Origin: Symsagittifera roscoffensis
Lineage: Eukaryota > Xenacoelomorpha > Acoela > Convolutidae
Direction of reading: 5' to 3'
Assembly (NCBI RefSeq): GCF_963678635.1
Contig: NC_087068.1
Coordinates: 10,546,027 to 10,610,026, forward strand
Length of the DNA stretch: 64,000 bases
Made by a program: the position numbers and the translations under genes. The number at the start of each line of letters is the position of its first letter. The stretch's first letter is position 1. The notes below the pieces were generated by a model. That model was not told the DNA's origin. It ran no database searches and worked only from the letters and a program-made list of their open reading frames with translations. Shown piece after piece: positions 46,301 through 57,029 of the stretch.

Positions 46301-49300
46301 TAGAACAAAGGAAATGAGTTGTTGCAACCTGGGCGGAATTTTTGAAACCTGTATTTCCATAAATTTAAAAAATGGTCAGAGCAGGGTCGTTATCGTGTTT
46401 TTGGAGAGATCTAAAAAATAAGAAAGAAATTTTCGATTTTTTCTGACAAAAATCCGCCCACTCTCGAAAATGCCAGATACGCCCCTAATTTTAAACAAGG
46501 CGTCGCTAGTGCATAACTACATAGTCGCAAGTAAATAAGGAGTAGCTAATTTATAGTCGCATGATTATCCAAGTAGCTTTAGTTCTGGTATTCTTGTGTA
46601 ATATTTTGGAAAATGCCTGATATTGTAATCTATCGCTTTCCTGGGATACAAAAGGCGGTTCGATGACTGTGACAACTCGCAAGACTCGGTTTGGGTCCCA
46701 GAGAGTAGATTTGTAGTGGGAGAGGATTGAGGAGTCCAGACCACCTTGTCGGTTCCAAGTTCCTGTGGACGAGAAAATGGATTTGTTAGCAGTGATTAAT
46801 TCGATATTTTTATGTCTGTATGAAAATATTCGTCTCAACTAATTAAAAACCACTTCGTATCGTTTTTAAAGCGCGAAAAGCCATCGGAAAAGCTATTGAG
46901 AGTCTGTCATTGTTTTGAGGTGTCTTTTATAGTTTGACATCATTTATGTGTAAAACTACCGAAGATGTTTTTCCTGTTTAAGTTTAGTTCGGTGAAATTG
47001 ATAGGTTTTTCTACAAAAAAAACTAAACCATTGAAAGGTCTAAAAAAGGAGACGAATGTGTGAAAGGTCTGGGAGGTCTTGAATTATATTTACAAACTGA
47101 CCGAGTTTGGTCCAATTCTTGTGCTCGATGTTCCTGTAATACACGTTGAATATATTTCTGTGCGCGTGGTTTGAATGATCTTCCTTTTTCAAATGATCCC
47201 TCATGTTCTGAATCAGTTCAACACCCGCTGCCCACTTAGAATATTCTGGAATAGTTTTCCATGATCCGTTGTAGACTGAAAAATCGACAGGTATCGGAGT
47301 CGGGAATCTGGTGTTCATTTCCTCAAAGGACATGGCAATTGTTCGAGTTATGTTTTGAAGCGAGGCTTTCAGACGTTCTAGAACATTCGTCGAGAGGTCT
47401 TGCTGACTGGTGACTAAGTACATTTTAGCCATGCTAGATCTCAAGAGATTGAAATTTTCAACGGTAAGACCTGTGCATGAAATGATCCAGGTGAATTTGA
47501 TCTTCAAAATAGGCGAGTGTTTGTTTCCTTTGGAGAAGAATCTTTGGCATGATTTGAGAGATCCAAGAATTATGAAGTTGTCTTGGCCGGCATTATTTGC
47601 GTCCTTGTCGAAAAAATCATTCACTTCGTCCATTCGGTAAACAAAGAAACTAGACTGTCTTCTGAATGTTGAATTGATAGCGTTGGATTCTATGTACAAA
47701 CGTGAGTAGTGAAAATCGTCCATGATCAGAACTATTCTTGTGAAACCAAGCATGATTGCTAAATCGAATGCAGGAAAATGAAGTTCATTAATTGCAGATT
47801 GCATGGATAATGTAGTGCCTAAATTGATGGCTTTCTGAATGCTGCTTTCTGATTGGTCAATTAATTCGGTATTTCGAGTTTCGGCTACTTGGTTGCAAAG
47901 TTCAGTTGGCATTAAGACTAGTGGTATGTTGTGAGTATCACTCCATGATTTCAGTGCAACAGATGATTGACAGTTGCTGACAGCTATGATCACGTGGCCT
48001 CCAGACTTGACGAGACCGATGGCGTTTTTGACCCTAAAATAAGCGATGATAAGGTTTTTTCCTCGTTTATTTTTGAACCCGTTTGTAGATAGTCCAAATA
48101 AAAGTGAAGTTTTTATCTTGAAGTTTTTATCTATCATATTCGACCCTTAGGCGTGATTTAGATTTTGAAACGAGTGCATTTGGTGAAAAGATTTGCTCAG
48201 GTTTTTAAGCGCAACAATATTCAATTAATTAGTGTAAAAACAGTTAGAAAATCTCGAAGTTTTGGACTGTTTCTGCTTCTCAGAGTCCAAATTTTTTTTA
48301 CCAAAGAAAGTTTGTTGGGCTTTGGGTTGTGGTATCATATTGAAGGTATTTCAGAAGTTATCAAAGAAATTATCAAAGAATTTATTAAAGAAATTATCAA
48401 AAATTTTCTCAGTGAGTGTCAAAAAAAAACTGCCGAATGTTTTTTTGTTCTAACTAAAAAAGCAGTATCTGAATATTTATATTTACGCTTGCGAATAGCA
48501 ATCGTTATCCAATCGACTTATATTCTTTTTTTGGTTTAAAAGTTGCTTGAAAAAATCACTTGATAGCTTGATTTATTCAAATGATGCTAATTCAAATTTT
48601 TTGGCTTCTCTGACTGACTTGCGTTATAGGTAACGGCTATGCCTGGGATGGCAAAGGTCCTAGATTTGAATCCGGGCAAGACCTGTTTTTTTAAACTAAA
48701 TAATACGTTAAAAAAAACGTCCAATCGTTTGTGTGATAATTGTTTGTCGACCTAGTTGCGACATTGTCTTGTGTTGTAAGCAGTTTTGATTGTAGTTGCA
48801 AGTGTGTTTGATTTACTCCAGTAATGAGTAAGTTAACTAGCCCTGACTTAGAATATTTTACTTCTGTTTTTTTTTCGCAGAAAAGCTTCATTCGGCCTAA
48901 ATAGTTAATGCTGAGGTTTTATCGGCTTAGTGATTTGTTTTTGTATCGTTTAAAGGGAAGCGTAATTTTTTTGACCCCCGTTGGAAACCCAAGAGGATAA
49001 AATCTAAGAATTTCAGAAATTAATAGCTCAAAGCTTTTCATGACAACTATTTTGTTTTCGGCTCATCGTTAGCTTGACCAAGTTTTGTCATCTTAGTTGC
49101 CGCTCGATAAAAGCTGCTGAATACTTGCTACATGTCGATGATTGTGTTGCTGGACCTTGTTAGTTCAAATTAAACATCAATCGAGAGAAAATGATTTTTT
49201 TCGATATTTTCGTTTTTTTTCCAAATGTCTTCAGTTTCATTTTTTGACAGCTAGCGTGAAATTCTATGTTTGTGATATTGCAATTGCTGCAAAGCTCGGC

Positions 49301-49616
49301 ATCGCCTCTGTTTAAAAATGGGCTATCTCCGAAAAAGAATTCCGCTTTGAAGCAAAAGTATGAGTACTAACGCGTCATAAGGGCTTGAGTAGAGCTGATA
49401 TGTGCTGTCTTCTACCAGCTGAACTTCGTCTTTGAAAACACTGTGTTGTACATTCCACTCGGCTGCAAAGTCGCGAATAGTCGTGTCGTATTGTAACTCA
49501 CTGGCCTCGAAATAAGTGCTCACCTTCAGAAACCTTTCTTGGCCTAATTGTTGTGATGGTAGAATTGAGCAAAGTGATAACAAGGTTATGATAATTAATT
49601 TAATTAGTTGCTCCAT
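40333..49616 (-). CDS. Ionotropic glutamate receptor subunit (10 exons)
   Basis: Exons (high to low): 49,616-49,372; 48,033-47,102; 46,762-46,650; 46,090-45,930; 45,630-45,469; 45,052-44,853; 44,265-44,072; 43,874-43,667; 43,376-43,194; 40,991-40,333. All junctions are GT-AG and phases join to 1,018 residues. Domains: signal peptide ([17 protein letters not shown]); amino-terminal domain to about residue 390; ligand-binding S1 from LGTWNRQGG to about 535; M1 540-560; pore loop [11 protein letters not shown]3 with [12 protein letters not shown] (about 615-630); S2 650-795; M4 ([15 protein letters not shown]) from about 808; ~185-residue cytosolic tail. Role: ligand-gated cation channel at the plasma membrane, as a tetramer. 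The pocket keeps the key Arg ([11 protein letters not shown]) but lacks the AMPA-type Pro, Thr and Ser-Thr contacts and has Trp-Asp (FMWDDA) where AMPA receptors have Leu-Glu, as in glycine-binding GluN1. The exon 3 donor (GTATCC) is weak, so the S1 loop there is the least certain join. Confidence 0.93.
41650..42600. repeat. Three hairpin-bearing dispersed repeats in iGluR intron 9
   Basis: gcgaagct-c-agctt (41,653), the perfect 8-bp-arm palindrome gcgaagctccgcttcgc (42,279-42,295) and gcgaagctccgtttcc (42,553), each followed by c(t)ctgtgt or ctctgcgt. The second and third are followed within ~60 bp by the shared wording gctagtgatcgtgtt / tctggtgattgtgtt. They are members of the family described in the findings, with further copies at 49,289, 52,663 and 53,724. 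Confidence 0.6.
41800..41850 (+). repeat. tRNA-like B box with Pol III terminator
   Basis: gtttcgggtcccgacc resembles a T-arm/B box and is followed by agacctg and eight T residues. The same agacctgttttttt end occurs at 48,680. Possibly the 3' head of a tRNA-derived SINE; the 5' half is not recognised. Confidence 0.3.
45041..45143 (-). repeat. 50-bp tandem duplication covering the exon 6 splice acceptor
   Basis: The block gagacccacctggaaagag...aaccaaaaacgaa occurs twice (45,043-45,092 and 45,093-45,142), so the acceptor CTTTCCAG plus the first nine exon bases exist in two copies 50 bp apart. Only the inner copy (acceptor before 45,052) keeps the reading frame; use of the outer one adds 50 bases and leads to a stop. 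Confidence 0.9.
48616..48692 (+). repeat. tRNA-like sequence (tRNA pseudogene or SINE head) in iGluR intron 1
   Basis: An acceptor stem gacttgc/gcaagac pairs at six of seven positions; a D stem atag/ctat encloses ggtaacgg-type loop bases; a T loop gatttgaatcc resembles a B box; a run of seven T follows at 48,686. The anticodon arm is weak (gcct/aggt with a 10-base loop) and the T stem is poor, so it is not a functional tRNA. Confidence 0.35.
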
Positions 49617-52600
49617 GAGAACTGGGAAGAAGACAAACAATGACCTGATAAATTTTTGTTTGCAAAAATCTGAGATTTAAAACTAGTATTAGAATATAGC
49701 TAAGCAAAATGAATATTTTATACTGGAATCAGTGTTTGTAGATAAACCGCGCTGGAATGAGATCAAAATAATTTAGGAATCAAATTCTTTGCAATGATAT
49801 TTAAACTTGCTCGGATTTTATGATAATTTCTAATAGGAAGTTGTTGCTGCTCACAAAAAAGGAGTGCAAAAAAATAAATTTGCGATTTTTTTATTCTATT
49901 TCAGGATACAGTTTGAAATGCTGAGATACAATCTGTCTGAAAAAGGTTATCAGTTAAGTTTTGTCAATCAGCAAATTGGGAATATTTTTAGAAGGTGGAC
50001 TGAACTGTCTACCAATCAGTGACGCTCTTGAATCAAAAACTAGTTCTGAAACACCAATTTGATAAGTTTTTTGAACCAAAAACTCAGAGCTATTTTCATT
50101 GATTTCTTGTCACAATTTATGGAAATTAAAAGCGAAGCCTTCTTTTGAGACGTGAGAGTAAAAGACAAAAGTAGTATTGAGAAAAATAGAAGGTACAAAT
50201 TGGGCTTTTCGGTGTGTTGGATAATCTAAAAAGGGGACTTGTACTTGCGGGAGATTTGAGGTTGGTTAGAGTTCGGTCTGTCATTTTGGTGACAGACGTC
50301 TTATTTTTTAAAAAGAAAAGGAGACAAAAGAATGAAAGACTTCCCTGCCCATGTTATAATTCGGTACAGTCTTGGGGGTTAAGGATGTGTTGTAGATAAG
50401 AGGGGGAGGGATATCACGAATGGGGGGTATGTGACGATCAAGGGGGAAGGGTCCTTCTCTCTGTCAAATTAATCTTGTTCTGCCGGGATTAGAGATAAAT
50501 TTAGGGGGAATAACAACTTTAGATATAATGCACTACTGATTTTTACCTGAAAGGTTTGCAAATTCTATTCAGTTCTAACTCTGCACAGATTGAGGGAATT
50601 TTTGCGCTTCAGAAGTTGTCCGCTGCTAATGGTGTGTTAATTTTGAGGATTCTTCACTAAAATGTTACCTTAGGGTAACTTATTCAGCTCTGCTTGTTAC
50701 AACTTCTCGAGATAAGATTTGTCGTGCTAGGTTGTTATCTCAAATAAAATGGAACTTATTGTTTCTTCTGGCTTCTTTGAAATACAACCAAATAAATTGG
50801 CCAGTGACGATAAAAATTGACTTGAATAAATCAGGATTGAATAAATCAGGAAGAGGAATTCTCAGTTCCTATACTTTTGGAGGCGGATCATGGGGGCGGT
50901 TCTAGGCTTTTCTCAAAAGGAGGCGGAATAGAATTCGGTTCCCTTTTTTGGTTAACCGAATTACTTTTCCAAGCTTTTACAAAACAACCAAATGACCTAT
51001 TTTGTCGAAAAGTTTTCTGCGTCGCAGGCAAAGCGTGCCAAAAATGTCGTTTTTGAGAAGTTTTTTTTTTCACGAAAAATTTAGTTCAGTCGGCCGCAAA
51101 TGGGTAGCGGTGAGGGTGTCGAACTCCTGTGATTTTTCATCATTTGCACCCTCAATCATGAACAGCTCTTCCAACATCCATTTTCCAAGAGGACCACTTT
51201 TTGGATGAAATAATGATAACAACTGCTGAAAAAAAATCATATTTCAGCTGGGAAATTAACATCGATATGTTCAACAGCGGGATTTGGGATGTTGATATTG
51301 TCCCGGAAGACGTTGATGTTAATTTAACAGCTTTTTTTGCTGAAAACTGGGTTTGTTGTTATTACTGTTGCTATAGTTTGGTTATAAGGTTTTTGGAAAT
51401 AACACATTATATTTTTGTCAATGGTTGTTCGATTATTGGTTGTACGTTCACTCAAGGAAAAACTATGGTGTCTGAAGGTTTTCTCATTTCAGCTTAAAGA
51501 AATTCTCATTTCTGCTCGTAGTAGTTTCAACTTATCCTTAAGCCAGAAAAAGCATCACTAAATTTCATCAACAAACGCAGAAAAAAAATCCGATTACTGT
51601 TGGTTGTTTTAATTTTTTTTGGAAAAAAATAGTGGTTAATCACACTCTATGCTGCCGGTGCATCAATCTGGCAATCACGTTTATATTTAAACTTAATTTT
51701 TTATATCATAAATATGTTAATGGAACATTCTCTTCGAATTGCAGAGCAAAATCTTACTATTGGAGAGATGCTTATGATATACGCAACGTTTAGATGGTAA
51801 AGTCTATATCAAATGAATATGATCTTCACCTGATCGACACTGCTTGTGCTCACGGTTATTCAGCGCAGTATTCTTTCTACATTAATTACTCCACAAACTT
51901 AAAAAAGCCCTTGGAAGCTGATAATATTAACCGCGTTTTCCTGATAAAATATGTCTGTCGCCGCTCTTTGCTTAAAAGATTTATGCTTGCGATTAGCAAG
52001 CATTATCTAATCGGAATATGGACTTTTACTCGGGTTAACAACTAGTTTAACACAATCAGTTTAATCACTTATGATGATGTTTTGCAGCAAACATGCTCAG
52101 TTTCATGAAAGTTCAAATTTAACTACCGGGTACTAGTTACTACTCATGCTACATCTAGAACTCAAACCATTGTATGTGTAATTATAGAGTTTTTATATTA
52201 ATTCTCTACTGATGGTTCATCGGCTTCAAGATCGTCGACTTAAGCTCTGTCGGTTCAGTTTTCAAATTATGTAGTCTACTCTACTTTGCATACGCTACTT
52301 ATATGGCTACCGTGGATCTTATTTAGGCGTAACAAGAAATTTTTTCCTATTTGTTTTGTCAAAACTTTTTGTCAAAGAGTTTCAGCTTATTGGATGTCGC
52401 CTTCATATCTGTCGGCTTATTTAACGATTTCATTTCCTTAAAATATCCGGTAGTTCTCTTGTGATCAATAAGACTCGGCATCAATTTTTTGATTGCCCAA
52501 GTTCAACCACACTTTGAAAAACTTAAATAAATTCAAACACAAGCATTTTTTGTTTCTCGTTTTTCCACTTCCTTTTTTGATTGTTAAATAGTTCGAAGTT

Positions 52601-54112
52601 CTGTTATCTAATTTTTTAGCTTCATGGTGGGCTCAACTTATAATTGTAGTATCGCATGTGGTGCGAAGCTCAGCTTCGCTTCTGTATAGATTAATCTTAT
52701 CTTTGACTCTTTAGTTTTGCCAAACTTTCAAAAGTTTTTTAATCGTTCAATTTCATAAATCTGGGAGCGTGATATATCGAATTAATTACAAGCTTTGCTA
52801 AATTACAAAGATGCAGCAAAATTTTCAGTATGGCCTTTGTCAGAAAATTGCAACCAGCGATGTTTTAGCGGAATTAACCGAAAAATGGAAATCAATAGTA
52901 ACAAAGACAATCGATGATTTAAAAAAATATATATGAAAAAAAGGTTCAATATATGAAGTCGGGCGCTGCTCCTGGATAATTTGAGCTGCATTGTATTGAG
53001 GGCCTCGTCCATTAGGGCTTTTCAGCTATCTATCTAATTGTAATCAATGCGGTATGATCAACTATGGAGATTTAATTCGAAAACCGTTTCAAATGTGAAT
53101 ACTCAAGGATCTGTTTTGGCTTTTTCTGTTCTCAATCTGGATCTGTTCTGTACTAGGCTTTTTGTTCCGTCTATTGAAAAAAGGTAGGAACTTTGTATTC
53201 GGGTGTGTTTTTCTTTTTACTTTCTTTGTAAAATTTCCACGCAAAATCAGGTATCACAAATAATCATCGTTTTTTTTTGAATTTTTCAATAAAATTGTCG
53301 CCGTGTTGACAAAAACTGGTTCGATTGTTTTGAGATTCAGTCTAGTTTCGAGAAAGTAAAGCGATTGAGTAACGCTCGTTATATGCAAATTTTTTGTTTT
53401 TGTGACACTTTCACGATAAAAAAAAACTTGACCTCACCAAAAGAAAACTAGTTTTGGATGTATAATTTAGCGCTTGTTTGGCATAATTTGTTTCCTTTTT
53501 TTTCACTTTTTTATGTTCATTTTTTGAAACAAACGTTTTCAATCATGCATATTTTACTAATTTTCTACGCTGATTGTGAATAATTTCATTCTTTTTTTCT
53601 CGGTTCAACGGGGGTCAGCTTATGTTATATCGGCTTTGTCAATTTTATGATGCGTCGTTTCGCAGCTTTAGTCTCATTTGCTGTCAATTTTTGTCATACT
53701 ATATTTGCGTTCATCGAAACTGGTGCGAATCTTCCCTTCGCCTGTGTTAACAGTTGATATCAGCTTTAAAATAACATGATTAGCTGTTTGGTATTAAAGT
53801 AGCAAGGAAAACTTTGACATCAATAATGTTGCTTTAAAAATTGGGAAAAAATCCAGCACTTTTTTTGGTTTTTCCCTTATGGATGTGAGTTGTTTTCTTT
53901 TTTGATCAACGTTAATTGTGAAAATTTAATTCCTTAATGCAAAAGTAAAAATGCAAAATTGAGATTGTAATCAGGTGTTCTGACTTCTTAGTGCAGTATT
54001 TAGAAACAGTAAGGGGATAGTATAAGCTTCAAGAAGTAGCTGTTTAAAGATTAATGAACGTTAAAACTGATTTATGCTTCTTTACTGGAAGTTGTGCTCT
54101 TAGCACTGTGCC
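49617..54112. other. AT-rich intergenic DNA upstream of the iGluR gene
   Basis: Expected to hold the iGluR promoter near 49,617-50,200, but I see no clear core promoter motif. It includes hairpin-family copies at 52,663-52,679 (gcgaagctcagcttcgc, a perfect 8-bp palindrome) and 53,724-53,742, and a second palindrome tgcttgcgattagcaagca at 51,983-52,001. G-rich runs lie at 50,400-50,460. Several open frames of 60-98 codons show no protein-like composition. Confidence 0.5.
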
Positions 54113-54202
54113 ATGAAGACTCAAACAGCTTTCTTATTATTAGTTTTAATCGAAATTTTATCTGAATTTGATGGAAAAAAGTGCGTAGTTTGCCATTTCG
54201 TG
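54113..54202 (+). CDS. Candidate first exon of a secreted protein
   Basis: ATG at 54,113 starts MKTQTAFLLLVLIEILSEF, a good signal peptide, followed by DGKKCVVCHFV and a consensus donor GTG/GTGAGT at 54,203. The exon is exactly 30 codons (phase 0). The C-x2-C right after the signal is the start of many saposin-like or canopy/CRELD-type domains. If joined to the exon at 60,646 (also phase 0) the spacing C-x2-C-x3-V-x2-F-x3-I-x2-T-x3-N matches the start of CRELD proteins as I remember them. The 6.4-kb intron makes the join speculative. Confidence 0.35.
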
Positions 54203-54706
54203 GTGAGTACGTATAAGAAAAGCAGTTGTTCGAGGGATATTTTTGTCTTAAATTATCAATGGTCAAAATTTACGCAATTAGAAATAGAAATTCTGTTGAC
54301 AGAATTCAAGATTCAAAAGATCTATTTTTATACCTAGCATATGATATCGAACGTTCTGAGAAGAATTCAAAATGAACTAACCGACAGACCATCTAGTAAC
54401 TGACACTCTGTAGCGCACTTACTCTGGACTGTTTGGAATAATCAATGCGGGGCACTAATCCGGGGTTTATTCCCAGACCTCAAAGTTTAGATCCTTCAGG
54501 AGTTTCTTCAATACTTAAAATGCAGTGGCTCAGAAACAACTTAATTATTGAATTTTTATCCTATTTAGTAAATTTTATTGAGTTTTTTTAACCTTATTTA
54601 TGCATGCTGCATGTGTCGCCCTTTTTTGCAGCACAAAATGTAGAGCAAAGCTGCAGTTAAATAGATGGGTGTTATTTGGATTTAGCATTAAGTTTAAAAA
54701 GCAATT

Positions 54707-55117
54707 TTTAAGAGTCAATGAACGTAGTTCAGACTCTTTTATAGGTCGCGATGATTTTTTTCGTTTTCAGGAAAAGTCTTAAAATTTGTTCGGGCTCAAA
54801 TTTACTTTTTTGCGGTTTGACCTTCGATTTTTTTTTAAGTTCAGTTCATTTCCTTCATTAAAGGGAAAACAAATTCCAAACGGCAAAAATCACAAAAAAC
54901 GTGTTCGACTTAAGCTTCAAAAGTGGAATTAAGTTTTCAGATTTCCAAGCGAAATCCAGTTTTCTCAAATTTGGTTGTTTTCTATCAAAAAAGTGCCAAT
55001 CATAACTTATCATCTATCTAAAAAGTGCCAATCATAAAGCTTTAATGTCATCTATTTCGAAATTTGTATTTTTTTCTGTTTACCTGCGTTTATTGACTCT
55101 TTTCCAACTGTCTGTTG
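54707..55117. mobile_element. Inverted-repeat element family S, copy 1
   Basis: Left aagagtcaatgaacg (54,710-54,724) and right cgtttattgactctt (55,086-55,100) are reverse complements with one mismatch, about 390 bp apart. The interior wording (cagttttctcaaat, aaaagtgccaatcataa, gtggaatta) recurs in the two other copies. The right end is followed in all copies by ttccaact(c/g)tctg. No ORF. Non-autonomous transposon. Confidence 0.7.
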
Positions 55118-57029
55118 GCTATGTTTTCAGTTTTTGAGATCTGCAATGATTTAGAAAGAAGTATATAAGTTTATTAATTCACTTAAATGAAAATAATGAT
55201 CATGTTGTTGCAGTAGCGATTAGCAAGCGTTAATATATTTCAGAAAGAGCAGAATCAATCAATTTTGGATTATATCGAAGCAATAATCAATCGTCTATTT
55301 TAAATCATATTAAACGAAGGTAAGTAATGTTGTTTTTGAGTTCGTAGATTGCTCTTCATATAAACGTCTATTAGTGTCGCCGGAATATGAAGTGTTTTTG
55401 GGCAATAAACACCAAAGGCTAACTGTCGAGCCAATATCAATAAATAGTTCCCACTTATCTTTCGATAAATAGTCGAGCTATCAAATACGCTAGGTCTCAA
55501 TACTTCCGTGTTCGAATTTTTTGTCAGAATATGAATTGATTAAGTTGTTTTTGATAAAATAAAGAATACAGTGTCTAAGGAAAACTTTATGTAGTTGTGA
55601 CCGGGTAAATAAGAGTTCGAGTAGTCTTTGATTTTGAAAAATATGTTTTTTTTTTGTGAATGGTTGTTTTTTTCAATACAAGTTAATGATACATTTAATG
55701 AACAGAAGAGAAGCTCTCTCTGCAAATCAGACGCTTATAGTCTAGAAGGATAAGTGAACTCTTTATGGCGTAATAATGTTGATCTTAGCTCTGGGTCATT
55801 TTCCAGTGACAGTTTTGAACCCGTGGCTGTAAAACTCTGGCTCGTCCACTGAAAATGTTGCTCCCATAAGTATGTTTGTGTATGTTTACATCAGAAAGCT
55901 GACTTATTTGATTGCGTTTATTATTCCAATTCAATCGAAGGGCTGAAATCTTCGGAGGCATTCAAATGGAAGAATTGAAAAGGTGTTATATGCAGTAAAA
56001 ACCAAAAGGTATTCACAGGATAAATTTTAAAAGCATAACTCTGAGTATATTTGTAATAAATGGTTAATAGTCGGGAATCTTGACTTTCTAGGGCAGTTTT
56101 TAGAAACAGCAGCTATAAGAAATAAATATGAAAATGATTTGGCACGAATTCGGTCTTTTTTCTATTGATTAATCTATTATTGGCATCACTTTCAACGAGA
56201 CGAATTTTTCTATCAGGATTAGATTCAACACAAACAGAGGCGTGTTTTAGAAGTATTCCAAAGAGAGATATAGCCTCTTTGAAAATGAAGAAAAGGAAAT
56301 CTCTTAAATGAAAAGAAGGCGAACTCAACTTTAAATTTGCACCATAAATTCAAAACCTTTGAAATTGACTCTTCTTATAAACAAGGATGTATAAACGCGA
56401 ACAGTTCAATAACCTGCATCTTAATTAAGAACACGGATAAACGAAGCTTACATTGTTCTCCAACCTAGAGGAGGACCTTGATAAAGATAGTCTGGTTTAA
56501 AGCTCTCTTTTTCGCGGTATGATTTTTTCTGTTGCAGCCCGTTTTGCGAGTAACTTTTTGAAATACACTAATAACTGAATTAACTGAGGCTTGAATTACT
56601 CTCCAATAACAGAAGTTGAAGTAACGCTGAACTGTTCGTTTCAAAAGTAGGTGAAAATATTCGAATAGTTTTAAAATTCCAGTTGAACAAAAGTAACAGA
56701 TTGATCTGGATTTGTCAAATTTGGTAAGTTTTATAATGAAAGTGTTAATTATTTAAGTTTCTTGAAGTGGACAGAGCTGTGAGGTGATGCATTTGTTCCA
56801 GGCAACTAGAAAATTGGAAAAAAAAAACGTTCAGTTGTTTGCTTTTTGTCTATTCGCATTTCTCATAAGAGCGGAGCTTGTTTGATAGAACGAGACCACC
56901 TTGTTGCAATTAATTTGCACATTTTTAGAAAAGTTTCTGAGTGAAATAGATGCGGAGTTTAAATATGGGTTATATCCATTTCTTGATTCGATCATTTTCG
57001 ACGAGTGAAAAGGAACTATGACGTATGCT
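55118..57029. other. AT-rich DNA, no gene recognised
   Basis: No coding or RNA signature. The phrase gacttt(c)ct followed by gggcagtttttagaaacag at 56,085-56,108 resembles cttagtgcagtatttagaaacag at 53,988-54,010, so a further dispersed repeat is present. Confidence 0.45.

Noticed and set aside
48165-48539. 124-codon plus-strand ORF in iGluR intron 1
   Set aside because: Composition follows a microsatellite and AT-rich DNA, the first codon is not ATG, and it lies within an intron of a well-supported gene.
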